Positions 8,444 through 14,764 of a stretch of DNA of 46,328 bases are shown piece by piece. Source of the stretch: a virus; IMG/VR virus record IMGVR_UViG_3300009425_000025, positions 1 through 46,328 of that record; one strand, 5' to 3'. The position numbers were made by a program, and so were the translations under genes. The notes beneath the pieces were generated by a model that saw nothing but the letters and a program-made list of their open reading frames with translations, was not told where the DNA came from and ran no database searches. Position 1 is the stretch's first letter. Each line of letters begins with the position of its first letter.

Positions 8444-9505
8444 ATGCCTGTAAAGATACACAACAAAGAATATAAAACGGTTGCGGAGAGAATAGTTGAG
8501 TTCTATGCCAAATACGGAGGAAGCAACGAGACATCAATACATACTGAAATACTAAAAGACGAAGATAGCCTAGTACAAGTTAGGGCTACTATTTCAGTAA
8601 ATATAGAAGACGTTCAAGTTCTGTATGGAACCGGACACGCTGAAGAAGACAGACGACAGGGAATGATTAATAAGACATCAGCCCTAGAGAACGCTGAAAC
8701 ATCCGCAATCGGAAGAGCATTAGCTAGTATTGGACTAGGCGGTGAAGAGTTTGCATCGGCAGATGAATTAGTTCAGGCTCTTGCTAACCAAAAAAGTACA
8801 GCCGCCAAGAAACCTAGCACCGCTGTCACGACGAACAGTTCAGCCAGCAGCGAGAAAAATGCTAGCACAATTAACTTCGGAAAACACAAAGGAAAACCAT
8901 ACAACAAGATTCCTATTCAATATCTAGAGTGGCTGACAGGGAGACCCGACACAGACCAAGAGACTATGGAACTTGCGAAGGCAGAAATCTCAGTAAGAAA
9001 TTCAATAGGCATTGGGAATCTCACACCGCCTGATGATAAAGATGTCAAAGCCAACGATTCTTGGGAAGTGGATGAAAAAATCTTCAGCAAGGTTGCAAAG
9101 ACAGAAGAAAAACCAAAAAGCCAAACACCAAAGACGATAGAAAAAAAACAACAAAGCGTCAATGAAATGGTTGCTAGCATAGGCAACGGAGTAGCTCCTG
9201 AGTCTCCGGTTATTTCTGAGTCTCCGGTTGCTGATACTCCTTTGTCTCTAGAAAGAAGAAGAAGAGATGTTGCCAATGAACTTACTATTCTATCTCAAGT
9301 CTTAGGAATGGAGAAGTTCCAAGAAATTAAGACTAGGGAAGTTGGAGCAAAGGGATTCGCTCAATGCGAACTAGATGAGTTAGAGAAGTTGAAAGAGATA
9401 ATGGACGGCTCTATCCCAACAAAAACCAAAAAGTCCATTGAAAAACAAGAAGAACTGCTAAATAAAGTTGTCGAAACTTTTGACGGTCAGATTCTTAGCA
9501 AATAA
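8444..9505 (+). CDS. ERF/Sak-type ssDNA-annealing protein with DUF3820-like C-terminal motif
   Basis: A 353-residue protein with AAGGAGAATAAG before the ATG. Residues about 1-112 match the ERF/Sak annealing family: conserved NKTSALENAETSAIGRALA at about 76-94. A linker leads to NFGKHKGKPYNKIPIQYLEW (about 144-163), the short motif found in DUF3820 and fused to some exonucleases and annealing proteins. The rest is low-complexity and helical. Known members anneal complementary ssDNA in recombination and genome circularisation. The neighbouring Gam-like and Hjc-like genes complete a recombination module. Confidence 0.78.
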   Translation: MPVKIHNKEYKTVAERIVEFYAKYGGSNETSIHTEILKDEDSLVQVRATISVNIEDVQVLYGTGHAEEDRRQGMINKTSALENAETSAIGRALASIGLGGEEFASADELVQALANQKSTAAKKPSTAVTTNSSASSEKNASTINFGKHKGKPYNKIPIQYLEWLTGRPDTDQETMELAKAEISVRNSIGIGNLTPPDDKDVKANDSWEVDEKIFSKVAKTEEKPKSQTPKTIEKKQQSVNEMVASIGNGVAPESPVISESPVADTPLSLERRRRDVANELTILSQVLGMEKFQEIKTREVGAKGFAQCELDELEKLKEIMDGSIPTKTKKSIEKQEELLNKVVETFDGQILSK

Positions 9506-9549
9506 TGACAAGTAATAATTATTGGTTTCATAGTGAAGGAGAATACATA

Positions 9550-9774
9550 ATGAATCAAAAAAGCAAGAAGGATAAAATCAGAAATTGGCTAGAGGAAGGT
9601 AGGTCTATAACGCCTAAAGATGCTTATGAGATGTTTGGCTCGATGAGGTTAGCCTCAATTATCCACGACTTAAAAGCAGATGGATACACATTTAACACCG
9701 AGTATGTGAGAAAGGGAAACTCTAAGTATGCTAAGTATTCTTTAGTAATCCCATCAACCCTGTTCGGTTCTTGA
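9550..9774 (+). CDS. Small winged-helix DNA-binding protein
   Basis: I place the start at ATG 9550 (MNQKSKKDKIRNWLEEG), which has GAAGGAGAATACATA upstream; a frame extension to 9505 exists but has no ribosome binding site. The 74-residue product is almost entirely one winged helix: KIRNWLEEGRSITPKDAYEM, then GSMRLASIIHDLKADGYTFN, then the wing YVRKGNSKYAKYSL. Such phage proteins bind DNA and may regulate transcription or act at the origin with the initiator two genes later. Confidence 0.75.
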   Translation: MNQKSKKDKIRNWLEEGRSITPKDAYEMFGSMRLASIIHDLKADGYTFNTEYVRKGNSKYAKYSLVIPSTLFGS

Positions 9775-9775
9775 T

Positions 9776-10096
9776 ATGACTCATCCATCAAAAAGGAAAG
9801 GTAATCGTGTTGAGAATCTAGTAAAGGATATCTTTATAGGTCACGGATTTAAGTCAATCCGTGCCTATGCTAGCAACGGTTTAGCTCTGGGGGAACACGA
9901 GGAGTGCGACCTAACTGCTGAAATGTTTGGTCACAAATGGCGATTTCAAATAAAAGCTAGGAAGGTAATAGCCAAGTGGATTAAACCTAATATGGAAAAC
10001 GTGGATGCTCAAATTATCAAGCAAGATAGGGAAGAGCCATTGATAGTAATGCCATTAAGCAGATTTATAGAGGAGTTGAGAAATGCCCGACAATAA
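9776..10096 (+). CDS. Hjc-like Holliday junction resolvase (PD-(D/E)XK nuclease)
   Basis: A 106-residue protein. Near the N-terminus KRKGNRVENLVKDIF carries the conserved Glu13 helix of the archaeal Hjc family; ECDLTAEMFGHKWRFQIKAR supplies Asp45 and the Gln58-x-Lys60 pair of the PD-(D/E)XK core. Length and motif order match Hjc-like phage resolvases, which resolve branched DNA before packaging. It starts one base after the preceding stop, without a clear ribosome binding site, so is probably translationally coupled. Confidence 0.75.
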   Translation: MTHPSKRKGNRVENLVKDIFIGHGFKSIRAYASNGLALGEHEECDLTAEMFGHKWRFQIKARKVIAKWIKPNMENVDAQIIKQDREEPLIVMPLSRFIEELRNARQ

Positions 10097-10952
10097 GCCC
10101 CCGGCTTTTATGTTTTATGCCGGAGATTTCTTATCGAGCATAGATGTTGCTTTTATGGATATGGAGTTGAGAGGTGTTTACATAACTCTGTTAGCATACT
10201 CTTGGCTAGAGAACGGGATACCAAATGAAGACAGGAAATTAAAAGTTATCTTACAATGTAGTGACGAGGACACTTACTCAAGGTATAAATCTGAGGTTAT
10301 AGATGCTTGTTTTAAGCTAGAAAAAAATACTTGGAGACAACCAAGACAGGAAAGAGAAAGAGCCAAGCAACAAGAAAGAAAGGATGCTCACATTAAAGCC
10401 GGAAAAATGAGTCAAGATTTAAGGAGAGCAAGAGAAAATAAAAGGGGAAAAGGAGCATTATTGCGTGTGAGTAAAGGGAGCAACGCTCTAGAGTTGGAAA
10501 GAGAAGTAGAATTTGAAACTGAATTTTGGAAAGCGTATCCTAGAAAAACAGGAAAGAAGAAAACAAAAGCACTATATAATAAAATAAGAAAAAGCACAAG
10601 CAAAGAAGACGTAATAAATGGATTAAAAAACCATATAAAAGGTTGTTGGAGTGGGAAAGAAATTGAATTTATACCATATCCAATGACTTGGCTAAATGGG
10701 GAATGTTGGAATGATGATGCTAGCAATATATCTGGTGAGGTCACAAAGGTGATTAAGAGAACTTTTGTGAAGGTTTGCCCCGTCTGTGGAGCAACTAAGG
10801 ATGGATGCGACAAGAACTCTGTCGATGTTTGCCGTAGGCACAAACCTAGCTTTGATATGTTTTCAGAGAATAAAGTGCTAATGGACGATGATTTACTAAT
10901 GATTAATGGCATACGTTTAGATTTAGGTTTGGAATTAGTAGGAGAAAAGTAA
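10083..10952 (+). CDS. DUF1376/O-type replication initiator-like protein
   Basis: A 289-residue protein with a GAGGAG site. Residues about 5-60 (PAFMFYAGDFLSSIDVAFMD, ELRGVYITLLAYSW) match the DUF1376 N-terminal winged helix. Residues about 150-225 (FWKAYPRKTGKKKTKALYNK, then FIPYPMTWLNGECW) match the C-terminal block typical of phage O-like initiators. A zinc site CPVCGATKDGC...CRRH follows near 238-260. This protein probably marks the origin and recruits the host helicase, which fits the absence of phage polymerase and helicase genes. The origin itself is not identified; the structured region just downstream is one candidate. Confidence 0.75.
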   Translation: MPDNKPPAFMFYAGDFLSSIDVAFMDMELRGVYITLLAYSWLENGIPNEDRKLKVILQCSDEDTYSRYKSEVIDACFKLEKNTWRQPRQERERAKQQERKDAHIKAGKMSQDLRRARENKRGKGALLRVSKGSNALELEREVEFETEFWKAYPRKTGKKKTKALYNKIRKSTSKEDVINGLKNHIKGCWSGKEIEFIPYPMTWLNGECWNDDASNISGEVTKVIKRTFVKVCPVCGATKDGCDKNSVDVCRRHKPSFDMFSENKVLMDDDLLMINGIRLDLGLELVGEK

Positions 10953-11000
10953 TAAATTTAACAGAACACCCTTAGTATAAATTGGGGTGACAAATGAACA

Positions 11001-11036
11001 GAGAGCTAGTTTGGTTTGGCTATTAGTCTAGTTCTC
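11001..11036 (+). promoter_or_regulatory. Leader hairpin over an 11-codon mini-ORF
   Basis: GAGAGCTAG (11001-11009) pairs with CTAGTTCTC (11028-11036), nine pairs with one G-U. The same bases form most of a mini-ORF at 10994-11026, MNRELVWFGY, which has GGGGTG just upstream. It may be a leader peptide or coincidence. The hairpin directly precedes the larger structured element at 11041. The rest of 10953-11040 contains a short CACCC/GGGTG pair (10967-10989) and nothing else recognised. Confidence 0.45.
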
Positions 11037-11040
11037 AAAA

Positions 11041-11123
11041 ATAAGCGCAAAAGAGAGAAATCTCGATGGTGGATTATTTGGTTATTCTCCAAATTACCCA
11101 TTTTTATTCACCATCACGCTTAT
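11041..11123 (+). ncRNA. Three-way-junction RNA in the 5' leader of the 11145 gene
   Basis: ATAAGCG (11041-11047) pairs perfectly with CGCTTAT (11117-11123) as a closing helix. Inside are a hairpin GAGA-GAAA-TCTC (11053-11064) with a GNRA tetraloop, and a long arm GATGGTGGAT/ATTCACCATC (11065-11074 with 11106-11115, one G-U) capped by ATTTGG-TTATTCT-CCAAAT (11076-11094). The ribosome binding site GGAGAG for the next gene starts about 10 bases later. Nested complementary helices of this extent in 83 bases are unlikely by chance. It could be a cis-acting regulator or a processed small RNA; it is not a tRNA. Confidence 0.6.
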
Positions 11124-11144
11124 AACCTATAGACGGAGAGAAAT

Positions 11145-11612
11145 ATGGCAACAAAAAAAGAAGTAACCGCCCTGAAAGAGAAATATTATGAGGGGAAGAA
11201 GGAAGTAAATCGCCTGAATGAGCAGTTAAATCATCTTGGTGGTCATTTAAAAAATGTAATTTTTCATATAGATGAAATATACGCTAAATTACTCGTTGAA
11301 TCTGACGATGCAAAGAGGAACAGGAATTATAGTAAAAAAGACCTTATTCGCAAGATTAAAGGCATTGTAGACTATTCTATTAGATGGATTGGTGTACCAA
11401 AGAAACAAGTCTATCAATGGAACCCATTGGATTTATATAAAAACTATGATTGGTGGGAAGAGAAAAAAGAAGACAGATATTTCGTAGGAAAAGAAATACT
11501 AGATTCAATATACCCAAATGAAAAAGAACTAAAAGAAATTTTAGACGGAAGCGGCATTAGTGAGGACGAGCTAAAGACACCGGACTTGGCAGATGCTAGC
11601 ACGAAAAAATGA
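11145..11612 (+). CDS. Coiled-coil protein of unknown function
   Basis: A 155-residue soluble protein, last gene of the plus-strand left arm, with GGAGAG upstream. The first 45 residues (KKEVTALKEKYYEGKKEVNR and onward) form a helix or coiled coil; the middle holds a tryptophan- and tyrosine-rich segment (QWNPLDLYKNYDWWEEKKED). No family recognised. It is flanked on both sides by structured noncoding elements, so it may be the product they regulate. Confidence 0.65.
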   Translation: MATKKEVTALKEKYYEGKKEVNRLNEQLNHLGGHLKNVIFHIDEIYAKLLVESDDAKRNRNYSKKDLIRKIKGIVDYSIRWIGVPKKQVYQWNPLDLYKNYDWWEEKKEDRYFVGKEILDSIYPNEKELKEILDGSGISEDELKTPDLADASTKK

Positions 11613-11625
11613 AATCACATAGCTC

Positions 11626-11713
11626 AAGGTGAAGTAGCCGAAACAAATCGCCCTTCGCATTTCAACTCCGCATTAATCAATAGGGGGGCTTGATAAGTAG
11701 GTTATTTCACCTT
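11626..11713 (+). ncRNA. Structured RNA closed by a 14-bp helix
   Basis: AAGGTGAAGTAGCC (11626-11639) pairs with GGTTATTTCACCTT (11700-11713) through 14 consecutive pairs, two of them G-U. Inside, GAAA/TTTC (11640-11643 with 11660-11663) and ATCAA/TTGAT (11676-11680 with 11690-11694) give two further arms, again a three-way junction. A GGGGGGC loop could also pair with the CGCCC at 11650-11654. It begins 13 bases after the stop of the previous gene. No T-loop or anticodon arm is present, so it is not a tRNA. Confidence 0.55.
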
Positions 11714-11723
11714 AATATTTAGA

Positions 11724-11808
11724 TAGACACTAGGGAATATATATTGTAAAGTCGTTTCGTCGGCTCACAACTACCTCGGTTTACTCGCCAATTATTTCTT
11801 AGTGTCTA
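11724..11808 (+). ncRNA. Structured RNA closed by a 16-bp helix
   Basis: TAGACACTAGGGAATA (11724-11739) pairs with TATTTCTTAGTGTCTA (11793-11808) over 16 pairs with two G-U. An inner GTAAA/TTTAC helix (11746-11750 with 11780-11784) is separated by an internal loop. Its length (85 bases) and layout are close to those of the two preceding elements although the primary sequence differs. Conserved pairing with G-U replacements suggests selection on structure, on either strand. Confidence 0.5.
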
Positions 11809-11831
11809 CATCCTATCCCAATAGGCAAAAA

Positions 11832-11858
11832 AAAGGGGGAGCATTTTGCTCCCCCTTT
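11832..11858. terminator. Bidirectional intrinsic terminator between convergent operons
   Basis: AAAGGGGGAGCA (11832-11843) pairs perfectly with TGCTCCCCCTTT (11847-11858) around a three-base loop. Eight A residues (11827-11834) give the U-tract for minus-strand transcripts; TTT follows on the plus strand. It lies between the last plus-strand gene and the end of the minus-strand operon. Confidence 0.9.
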
Positions 11859-11880
11859 CTCCGTTATCTAGGTAGTCAGA

Positions 11881-12018
11881 CTAACCACTTCTTTTTATTG
11901 CTTGAATTGTAACCGAAACCACAACTGCCATTATCCCTATGGCTATTGACCAAATTAGGAACCCTACTCCCAATGCTAGCACTTGAACTATCCAACCTGC
12001 TACGTCTAGAATTATCAT
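11881..12018 (-). CDS. 45-residue membrane protein
   Basis: The frame from CAT at 12016-12018 encodes MIILDVAGWIVQVLALGVGF, then LIWSIAIGIMAVVVSVTIQA and a short basic end. Almost the whole protein is hydrophobic, one long or two short membrane spans. Its ATG shares a base with the upstream TAA (TAATG), the usual coupling here. A longer hydrophilic frame over the same DNA (to 12067) lacks such support and was not chosen. It is the last gene before the terminator; function unknown. Confidence 0.65.
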   Translation of the reverse strand: MIILDVAGWIVQVLALGVGFLIWSIAIGIMAVVVSVTIQAIKRSG

Positions 12019-12263
12019 TATTCATCCCTTTTTTGTTCTGTATCTTTATCTTCAAATAAATCATCACAATTATTCAATATGGTTTCACTTAATTGTTCGT
12101 GACTCACGCACCAATCCATTTCTTCTTCAGCTATGCCAACTTGTTCTTCCCACGATATTTCTTTAATATCTATTGGAGACATTTCTTCATCCCACCAAGC
12201 TATAATAATTTCTTCATTACTATCATAGAGAGAAAGTTTTTTAATAGCATCTTTAATTTTCAT
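12018..12263 (-). CDS. Small acidic protein, unknown
   Basis: The start MKIKDAIKKLSLYDSNEEII at 12263 has AAGGAG seven bases upstream, so I prefer it to an upstream in-frame codon at 12323. The 81-residue product is very acidic, with a WWDEEMSPIDIKEISWEEQ segment and an acidic C-terminus. Its start overlaps the end of the preceding gene by 11 bases and its stop overlaps the next start. Short acidic phage proteins are sometimes inhibitors or DNA mimics; there is no direct evidence here. Confidence 0.65.
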   Translation of the reverse strand: MKIKDAIKKLSLYDSNEEIIIAWWDEEMSPIDIKEISWEEQVGIAEEEMDWCVSHEQLSETILNNCDDLFEDKDTEQKRDE

Positions 12264-12450
12264 CTCTGTACTCCTTATAAAGTTTTTTGTAATTATATTT
12301 GTTATGAATATCCCATCTATCATATTGAGCAGATAGCTTTTTAAGTCTTTGATGCGCCTTTCCCCCTTTTTTTATTTTTCCTTTTTCTAATAATTGTTCA
12401 TAAAAACTTACTAATAAAGATGTTTTCATTTTATAATTTGTCTTAGCCAT
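12253..12450 (-). CDS. Small basic protein, unknown
   Basis: A 65-residue lysine- and tyrosine-rich protein (KTSLLVSFYEQLLEKGKIKK, HNKYNYKKLYKEYRDEN) with AAAGGA before the ATG. Predicted mostly helical and basic, possibly nucleic-acid binding. It is preceded by a spacer containing an inverted repeat (12468-12529) and overlaps the next gene. Confidence 0.6.
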   Translation of the reverse strand: MAKTNYKMKTSLLVSFYEQLLEKGKIKKGGKAHQRLKKLSAQYDRWDIHNKYNYKKLYKEYRDEN

Positions 12451-12467
12451 AGTTATTATCCTTTCTT

Positions 12468-12529
12468 ACAGGGAGAGAGGTCTGACCTTTTTCACAAGAC
12501 TAATGCACATATCTTGCTACTCTCCCTGT
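12468..12529 (-). promoter_or_regulatory. 5' leader inverted repeat with internal hairpins
   Basis: ACAGGGAGAG (12468-12477) pairs with CTCTCCCTGT (12520-12529), 10 perfect pairs. Inside, AGGT-CTG-ACCT (12478-12488) and AAGA/TCTT arms can form, again a three-way-junction shape. It occupies nearly all of the spacer in front of the gene starting at 12450. Confidence 0.5.
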
Positions 12530-12545
12530 TACATATTAGTTATGC

Positions 12546-12785
12546 TTAATCAGTTCCCTTGATTGCCTCGGCAAGAGCATTGATTCCCTTAGCCATAGCC
12601 TCGATTGATGTTCTTGGAAAAGCCACACCTTTTTTAGTAGGAATCATTTTACCGTCTTCTAGCTTAATCCAAGTCCTAATTTGGGCTAGTTGCTTACCGC
12701 CTAATTCATCGAGGGTGAATCTGATTTCTGAATTAGATTTTTCATTTGGTTTATGTACTGCTACTACGTTGTTGTCGTCGTTCAT
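12546..12785 (-). CDS. PC4/Sub1-like single-stranded DNA-binding protein
   Basis: A 79-residue protein whose core EIRFTLDELGGKQLAQIRTW (about 20-39), then GKMIPTKKGVAFPRTSIEAM and AKGINALAEAI, matches the PC4 transcriptional coactivator domain: beta strand, conserved Arg37, the PTKKG turn and the dimerisation helix. PC4-like proteins bind ssDNA and unwound promoter regions as dimers and occur in bacteria and phages. CAGGAG lies upstream of the ATG. It could serve in replication or modulate host transcription. Confidence 0.82.
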   Translation of the reverse strand: MNDDNNVVAVHKPNEKSNSEIRFTLDELGGKQLAQIRTWIKLEDGKMIPTKKGVAFPRTSIEAMAKGINALAEAIKGTD

Positions 12786-12813
12786 AACGATAACTCCTGT
12801 TTGTTTACTCGTT

Positions 12814-12872
12814 TAAAAAAATTATTGCTTGGCATATCAAGAACAATATGATAACAAGTGCTAAGTGCCAAG
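12814..12872 (-). terminator. Candidate intrinsic terminator inside the minus-strand operon
   Basis: On the minus strand CTTGGCA (12872-12866) pairs with TGCCAAG (12834-12828), enclosing a smaller TATCA/TGATA hairpin, and is followed by CAATAA and a run of seven U (12820-12814). It lies just after the 12878 gene and before the PC4-like gene. It could end part of the transcripts or be an attenuator. Confidence 0.5.
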
Positions 12873-12877
12873 TCACT

Positions 12878-13399
12878 CTACGCCTCTGCTCCACTAGAGA
12901 ACCCTGTGGTGATGTCTCCATCACCGAAGTCATTGATGAATTTTTTCATATCTGACTCGTCAATATCAGCATTTACACCCATACCAATTCCATCTTCTGT
13001 CTCGAAGATATCAACACCGTCGGGAATTATGTCAGCACTCTTACACATAGATGTCAAAGAAAGAGACATCCCTAGAACCGTTCCGAGGCTCCTGTCGTGT
13101 TGTTCGTTGTTGAAGTATGCTAGCATCATCATAGCGTCCTTTCTGCTTAGACACTCTTTACTTACTAATGCTCTGATACAATTACACAAACTATCCATTA
13201 TGTCTCCAATAATTGCCGACATATAAGCATTCATTTTCCCATCACCTTTTATATATTTTTTCATCTCGTCACTATACTCTTCAAAATCTTCATAGCTACC
13301 GAAGATATCTCTTGGATTTGGTGCATCTGATTCGATGGTTCTTCTACGGGCATCATTTAGTTTATCTTGTGTCAGGTATTTTGATTTTGCTTTGGGCAT
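12878..13399 (-). CDS. Hypothetical protein, 173 residues
   Basis: Starts behind AGGAGAGAG. Soluble and mixed alpha/beta; an RRRTIESDAPNPRDIFGSYE segment is followed by helices (MNAYMSAIIGDIMDSLCNCI) and an acidic glycine-rich tail. No catalytic motif is evident. Nine bases separate it from the gene upstream, so it is cotranscribed. Confidence 0.65.
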   Translation of the reverse strand: MPKAKSKYLTQDKLNDARRRTIESDAPNPRDIFGSYEDFEEYSDEMKKYIKGDGKMNAYMSAIIGDIMDSLCNCIRALVSKECLSRKDAMMMLAYFNNEQHDRSLGTVLGMSLSLTSMCKSADIIPDGVDIFETEDGIGMGVNADIDESDMKKFINDFGDGDITTGFSSGAEA

Positions 13400-13407
13400 T
13401 CTCTCTC

Positions 13408-13857
13408 CTAGTTAGCTTGTTCGTTTTTGTTCATAGCGATTGCTATCATTTTATTTAATTTTTTTAACTGATTTCTGATTTTTAATCCACCCTTCTTCCT
13501 GTTATATTTTTCAATAATATTATATCTGTCTTGTTTGGTTGGTGGGGTTGGATTTGTGGGGTAGCCGTTGGTCACATCAACTAAATCCACCGCTAGAGAC
13601 TCTATTTCCGTTGCTAATATTCTTAATTCGTCGTTGTCCATTGGGTAATATTCCAATGGGTCGGGAAGTCCCTTCGTTCCCAACCCCTTACTTAGCGAGA
13701 GAGTAGCTAAAATTGATTTTGTGGTATCTATCATATCAATAACTTGACCGAGTGATTCAAATAAATTTACTTCTAAAAAATCTCTTGGGAATTGGTCAGA
13801 GAAATCTGTCTCCGTTGCCCTGTTCGATGCTCTAACTTTGTCGTTCATAAAATCCAT
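13408..13857 (-). CDS. Hypothetical protein, 149 residues
   Basis: GGGAG precedes ATG 13857; a second Met four codons later is possible. Two helices (DFLEVNLFESLGQVIDMIDT, then ELRILATEIESLAVDLVDVT) are followed by a proline-rich turn (NGYPTNPTPPTKQDR) and a basic C-terminal helix. The overall shape suggests a small helical protein. No family recognised. Confidence 0.6.
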   Translation of the reverse strand: MDFMNDKVRASNRATETDFSDQFPRDFLEVNLFESLGQVIDMIDTTKSILATLSLSKGLGTKGLPDPLEYYPMDNDELRILATEIESLAVDLVDVTNGYPTNPTPPTKQDRYNIIEKYNRKKGGLKIRNQLKKLNKMIAIAMNKNEQAN

Positions 13858-13887
13858 TTCGTCGGCTCCCTTTTTAATATTGTTTTC

Positions 13888-13924
13888 TTTATTTTACCTT
13901 TCACTTTGTTCAAGGTAAAATAAA
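13888..13924. promoter_or_regulatory. 13-bp perfect hairpin in an AT-rich leader
   Basis: TTTATTTTACCTT (13888-13900) is complementary to AAGGTAAAATAAA (13912-13924), with an 11-base loop. It lies about 30 bases upstream of the start at 13857 on the minus strand. There is no U-run after it on that strand. It may stabilise the mRNA end or be processed. Confidence 0.6.
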
Positions 13925-13946
13925 TAAAACTATATTATTAACTAAT

Positions 13947-13973
13947 ATTATACATAAATAACTTAAATAGCAA
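13947..13973 (-). promoter_or_regulatory. Weak candidate promoter for the 13857 gene
   Basis: On the minus strand TTGCTA (13973-13968) and TATAAT (13952-13947) are 15 bases apart in a very AT-rich stretch. The -10 is perfect but the spacing is short. A 37-codon ORF without ribosome binding site also runs through here (13910-14023) and is not annotated. Confidence 0.25.
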
Positions 13974-14033
13974 TAGCTATCTTTGCTTGTCAGTATTGGT
14001 TTCTCCTTAGCTTTACTAAGCATAATATTTGTA

Positions 14034-14144
14034 TTACTCAAGGTTTTGGAATGGGTTAAACGGTGCTAGCACGTTGATTTTAGGAGGGGCGGGAACACCA
14101 CGAGATTCCTCAAGTGATGTTCCCTTGTCGAGAGAGAGCGACAT
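14034..14144 (-). CDS. 36-residue peptide, unknown
   Basis: ATG 14144 lies five bases after the preceding stop; the product is MSLSLDKGTSLEESRGVPAP followed by PKINVLAPFNPFQNLE. Proline-rich, no hydrophobic span. A TGCTAGCA palindrome lies inside. No clear ribosome binding site, so it would rely on coupling; it may not be a real gene. Confidence 0.4.
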   Translation of the reverse strand: MSLSLDKGTSLEESRGVPAPPKINVLAPFNPFQNLE

Positions 14145-14148
14145 AAAT

Positions 14149-14304
14149 CTATCTCTTTTTAAAGGACTCTTTAATCCTCTTGATAGCATCTTTCGTATCG
14201 GGGATAAACATATCTTTGAATGCGAAGTAAACTACAGGTACTAGAGTCCCATATACTACAACAATTATTATTACCGTTAATACATCTCCAAGTTGCTGAT
14301 TCAT
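14149..14304 (-). CDS. 51-residue single-span membrane protein
   Basis: ATG 14304 overlaps the upstream TGA (ATGA) and has AAGGAG ten bases before it. The protein reads MNQQLGDVLTVIIIVVVYGT, LVPVVYFAFK and then a charged tail KDAIKRIKESFKKR. One clear membrane span with a basic amphipathic helix behind it. A second small membrane protein of this operon lies at 11881-12018. Function unknown. Confidence 0.7.
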   Translation of the reverse strand: MNQQLGDVLTVIIIVVVYGTLVPVVYFAFKDMFIPDTKDAIKRIKESFKKR

Positions 14305-14570
14305 ACTATTCTCCTTATGTTAGATACTATTTCTTCAACATTTATTTCATCACAATGCTCTTTGCAATTAGAACATATATCAGAAAAAGATATTAAAGCA
14401 CCGCAACAATCGCTTTCCTTACTCCCCGGATAAGAATCCACCGACTCGTCATCTACCTTGACTTGGTAGGGGAACGCTAGCACTCCGTCACCTTCTGCCT
14501 CTAGAAGTACGTCAACTATTTGGTCTTTTTGAGATTCGTTTTCAACGGTTATTGTTATTATTTTAGACAT
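14301..14570 (-). CDS. Zinc-binding small protein
   Basis: An 89-residue protein with AAGGAG upstream. A beta-rich N-terminus (MSKIITITVENESQKDQIVD) resembles a small ferredoxin-like fold. A cysteine cluster DCCGALISFSDICSNCKEHC at about 55-74 then looks like a zinc ribbon. Ends ATGA-coupled to the membrane protein downstream. A TGCTAGC-like site lies in its coding part. Confidence 0.65.
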   Translation of the reverse strand: MSKIITITVENESQKDQIVDVLLEAEGDGVLAFPYQVKVDDESVDSYPGSKESDCCGALISFSDICSNCKEHCDEINVEEIVSNIRRIV

Positions 14571-14754
14571 TATTATTCTCCTTTTCTTGGATGATAAAGT
14601 CTAATACTTCTAGCATTATCATCCGTTGGTCTTCATATCCCCTGACATAATAGTCTTGGGTCTTAACTTTTTTAATAAACTCTCTCATTTTCCTTAGATA
14701 TTTAAGTATATCTTCGTCATAGTAAAGAGTTTTAGATTCTTTTCCAAAGTACAT
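14563..14754 (-). CDS. Small helical protein, unknown
   Basis: A 63-residue, charged helical protein (ILKYLRKMREFIKKVKTQDY, then MIMLEVLDFIIQEKENNNV) with AAGGAG before the start. It overlaps the zinc-binding gene by eight bases and follows the DUF7192-like gene by ten, so belongs to the same transcript. Confidence 0.6.
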   Translation of the reverse strand: MYFGKESKTLYYDEDILKYLRKMREFIKKVKTQDYYVRGYEDQRMIMLEVLDFIIQEKENNNV

Positions 14755-14764
14755 ACTGCTCTCC

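Noticed and set aside
11626-11713. tRNA gene
   Set aside because: The closing helix and length look tRNA-like, but there is no T-loop consensus, no anticodon arm of five pairs with a seven-base loop in the right place, and the closing helix is 14 pairs long.
11876-12067. 63-residue hydrophilic minus-strand ORF
   Set aside because: The overlapping frame gives a clear 45-residue membrane protein with a coupled TAATG start; the longer frame is Ser/Asn/Arg-rich with no support.
13910-14023. 37-codon minus-strand ORF with a hydrophobic C-terminus
   Set aside because: No ribosome binding site, very AT-rich DNA, and its end runs into a hairpin; probably chance.
14029-14244. Plus-strand 71-residue ORF
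   Set aside because: It lies antisense to two small coupled minus-strand genes and has no ribosome binding site.
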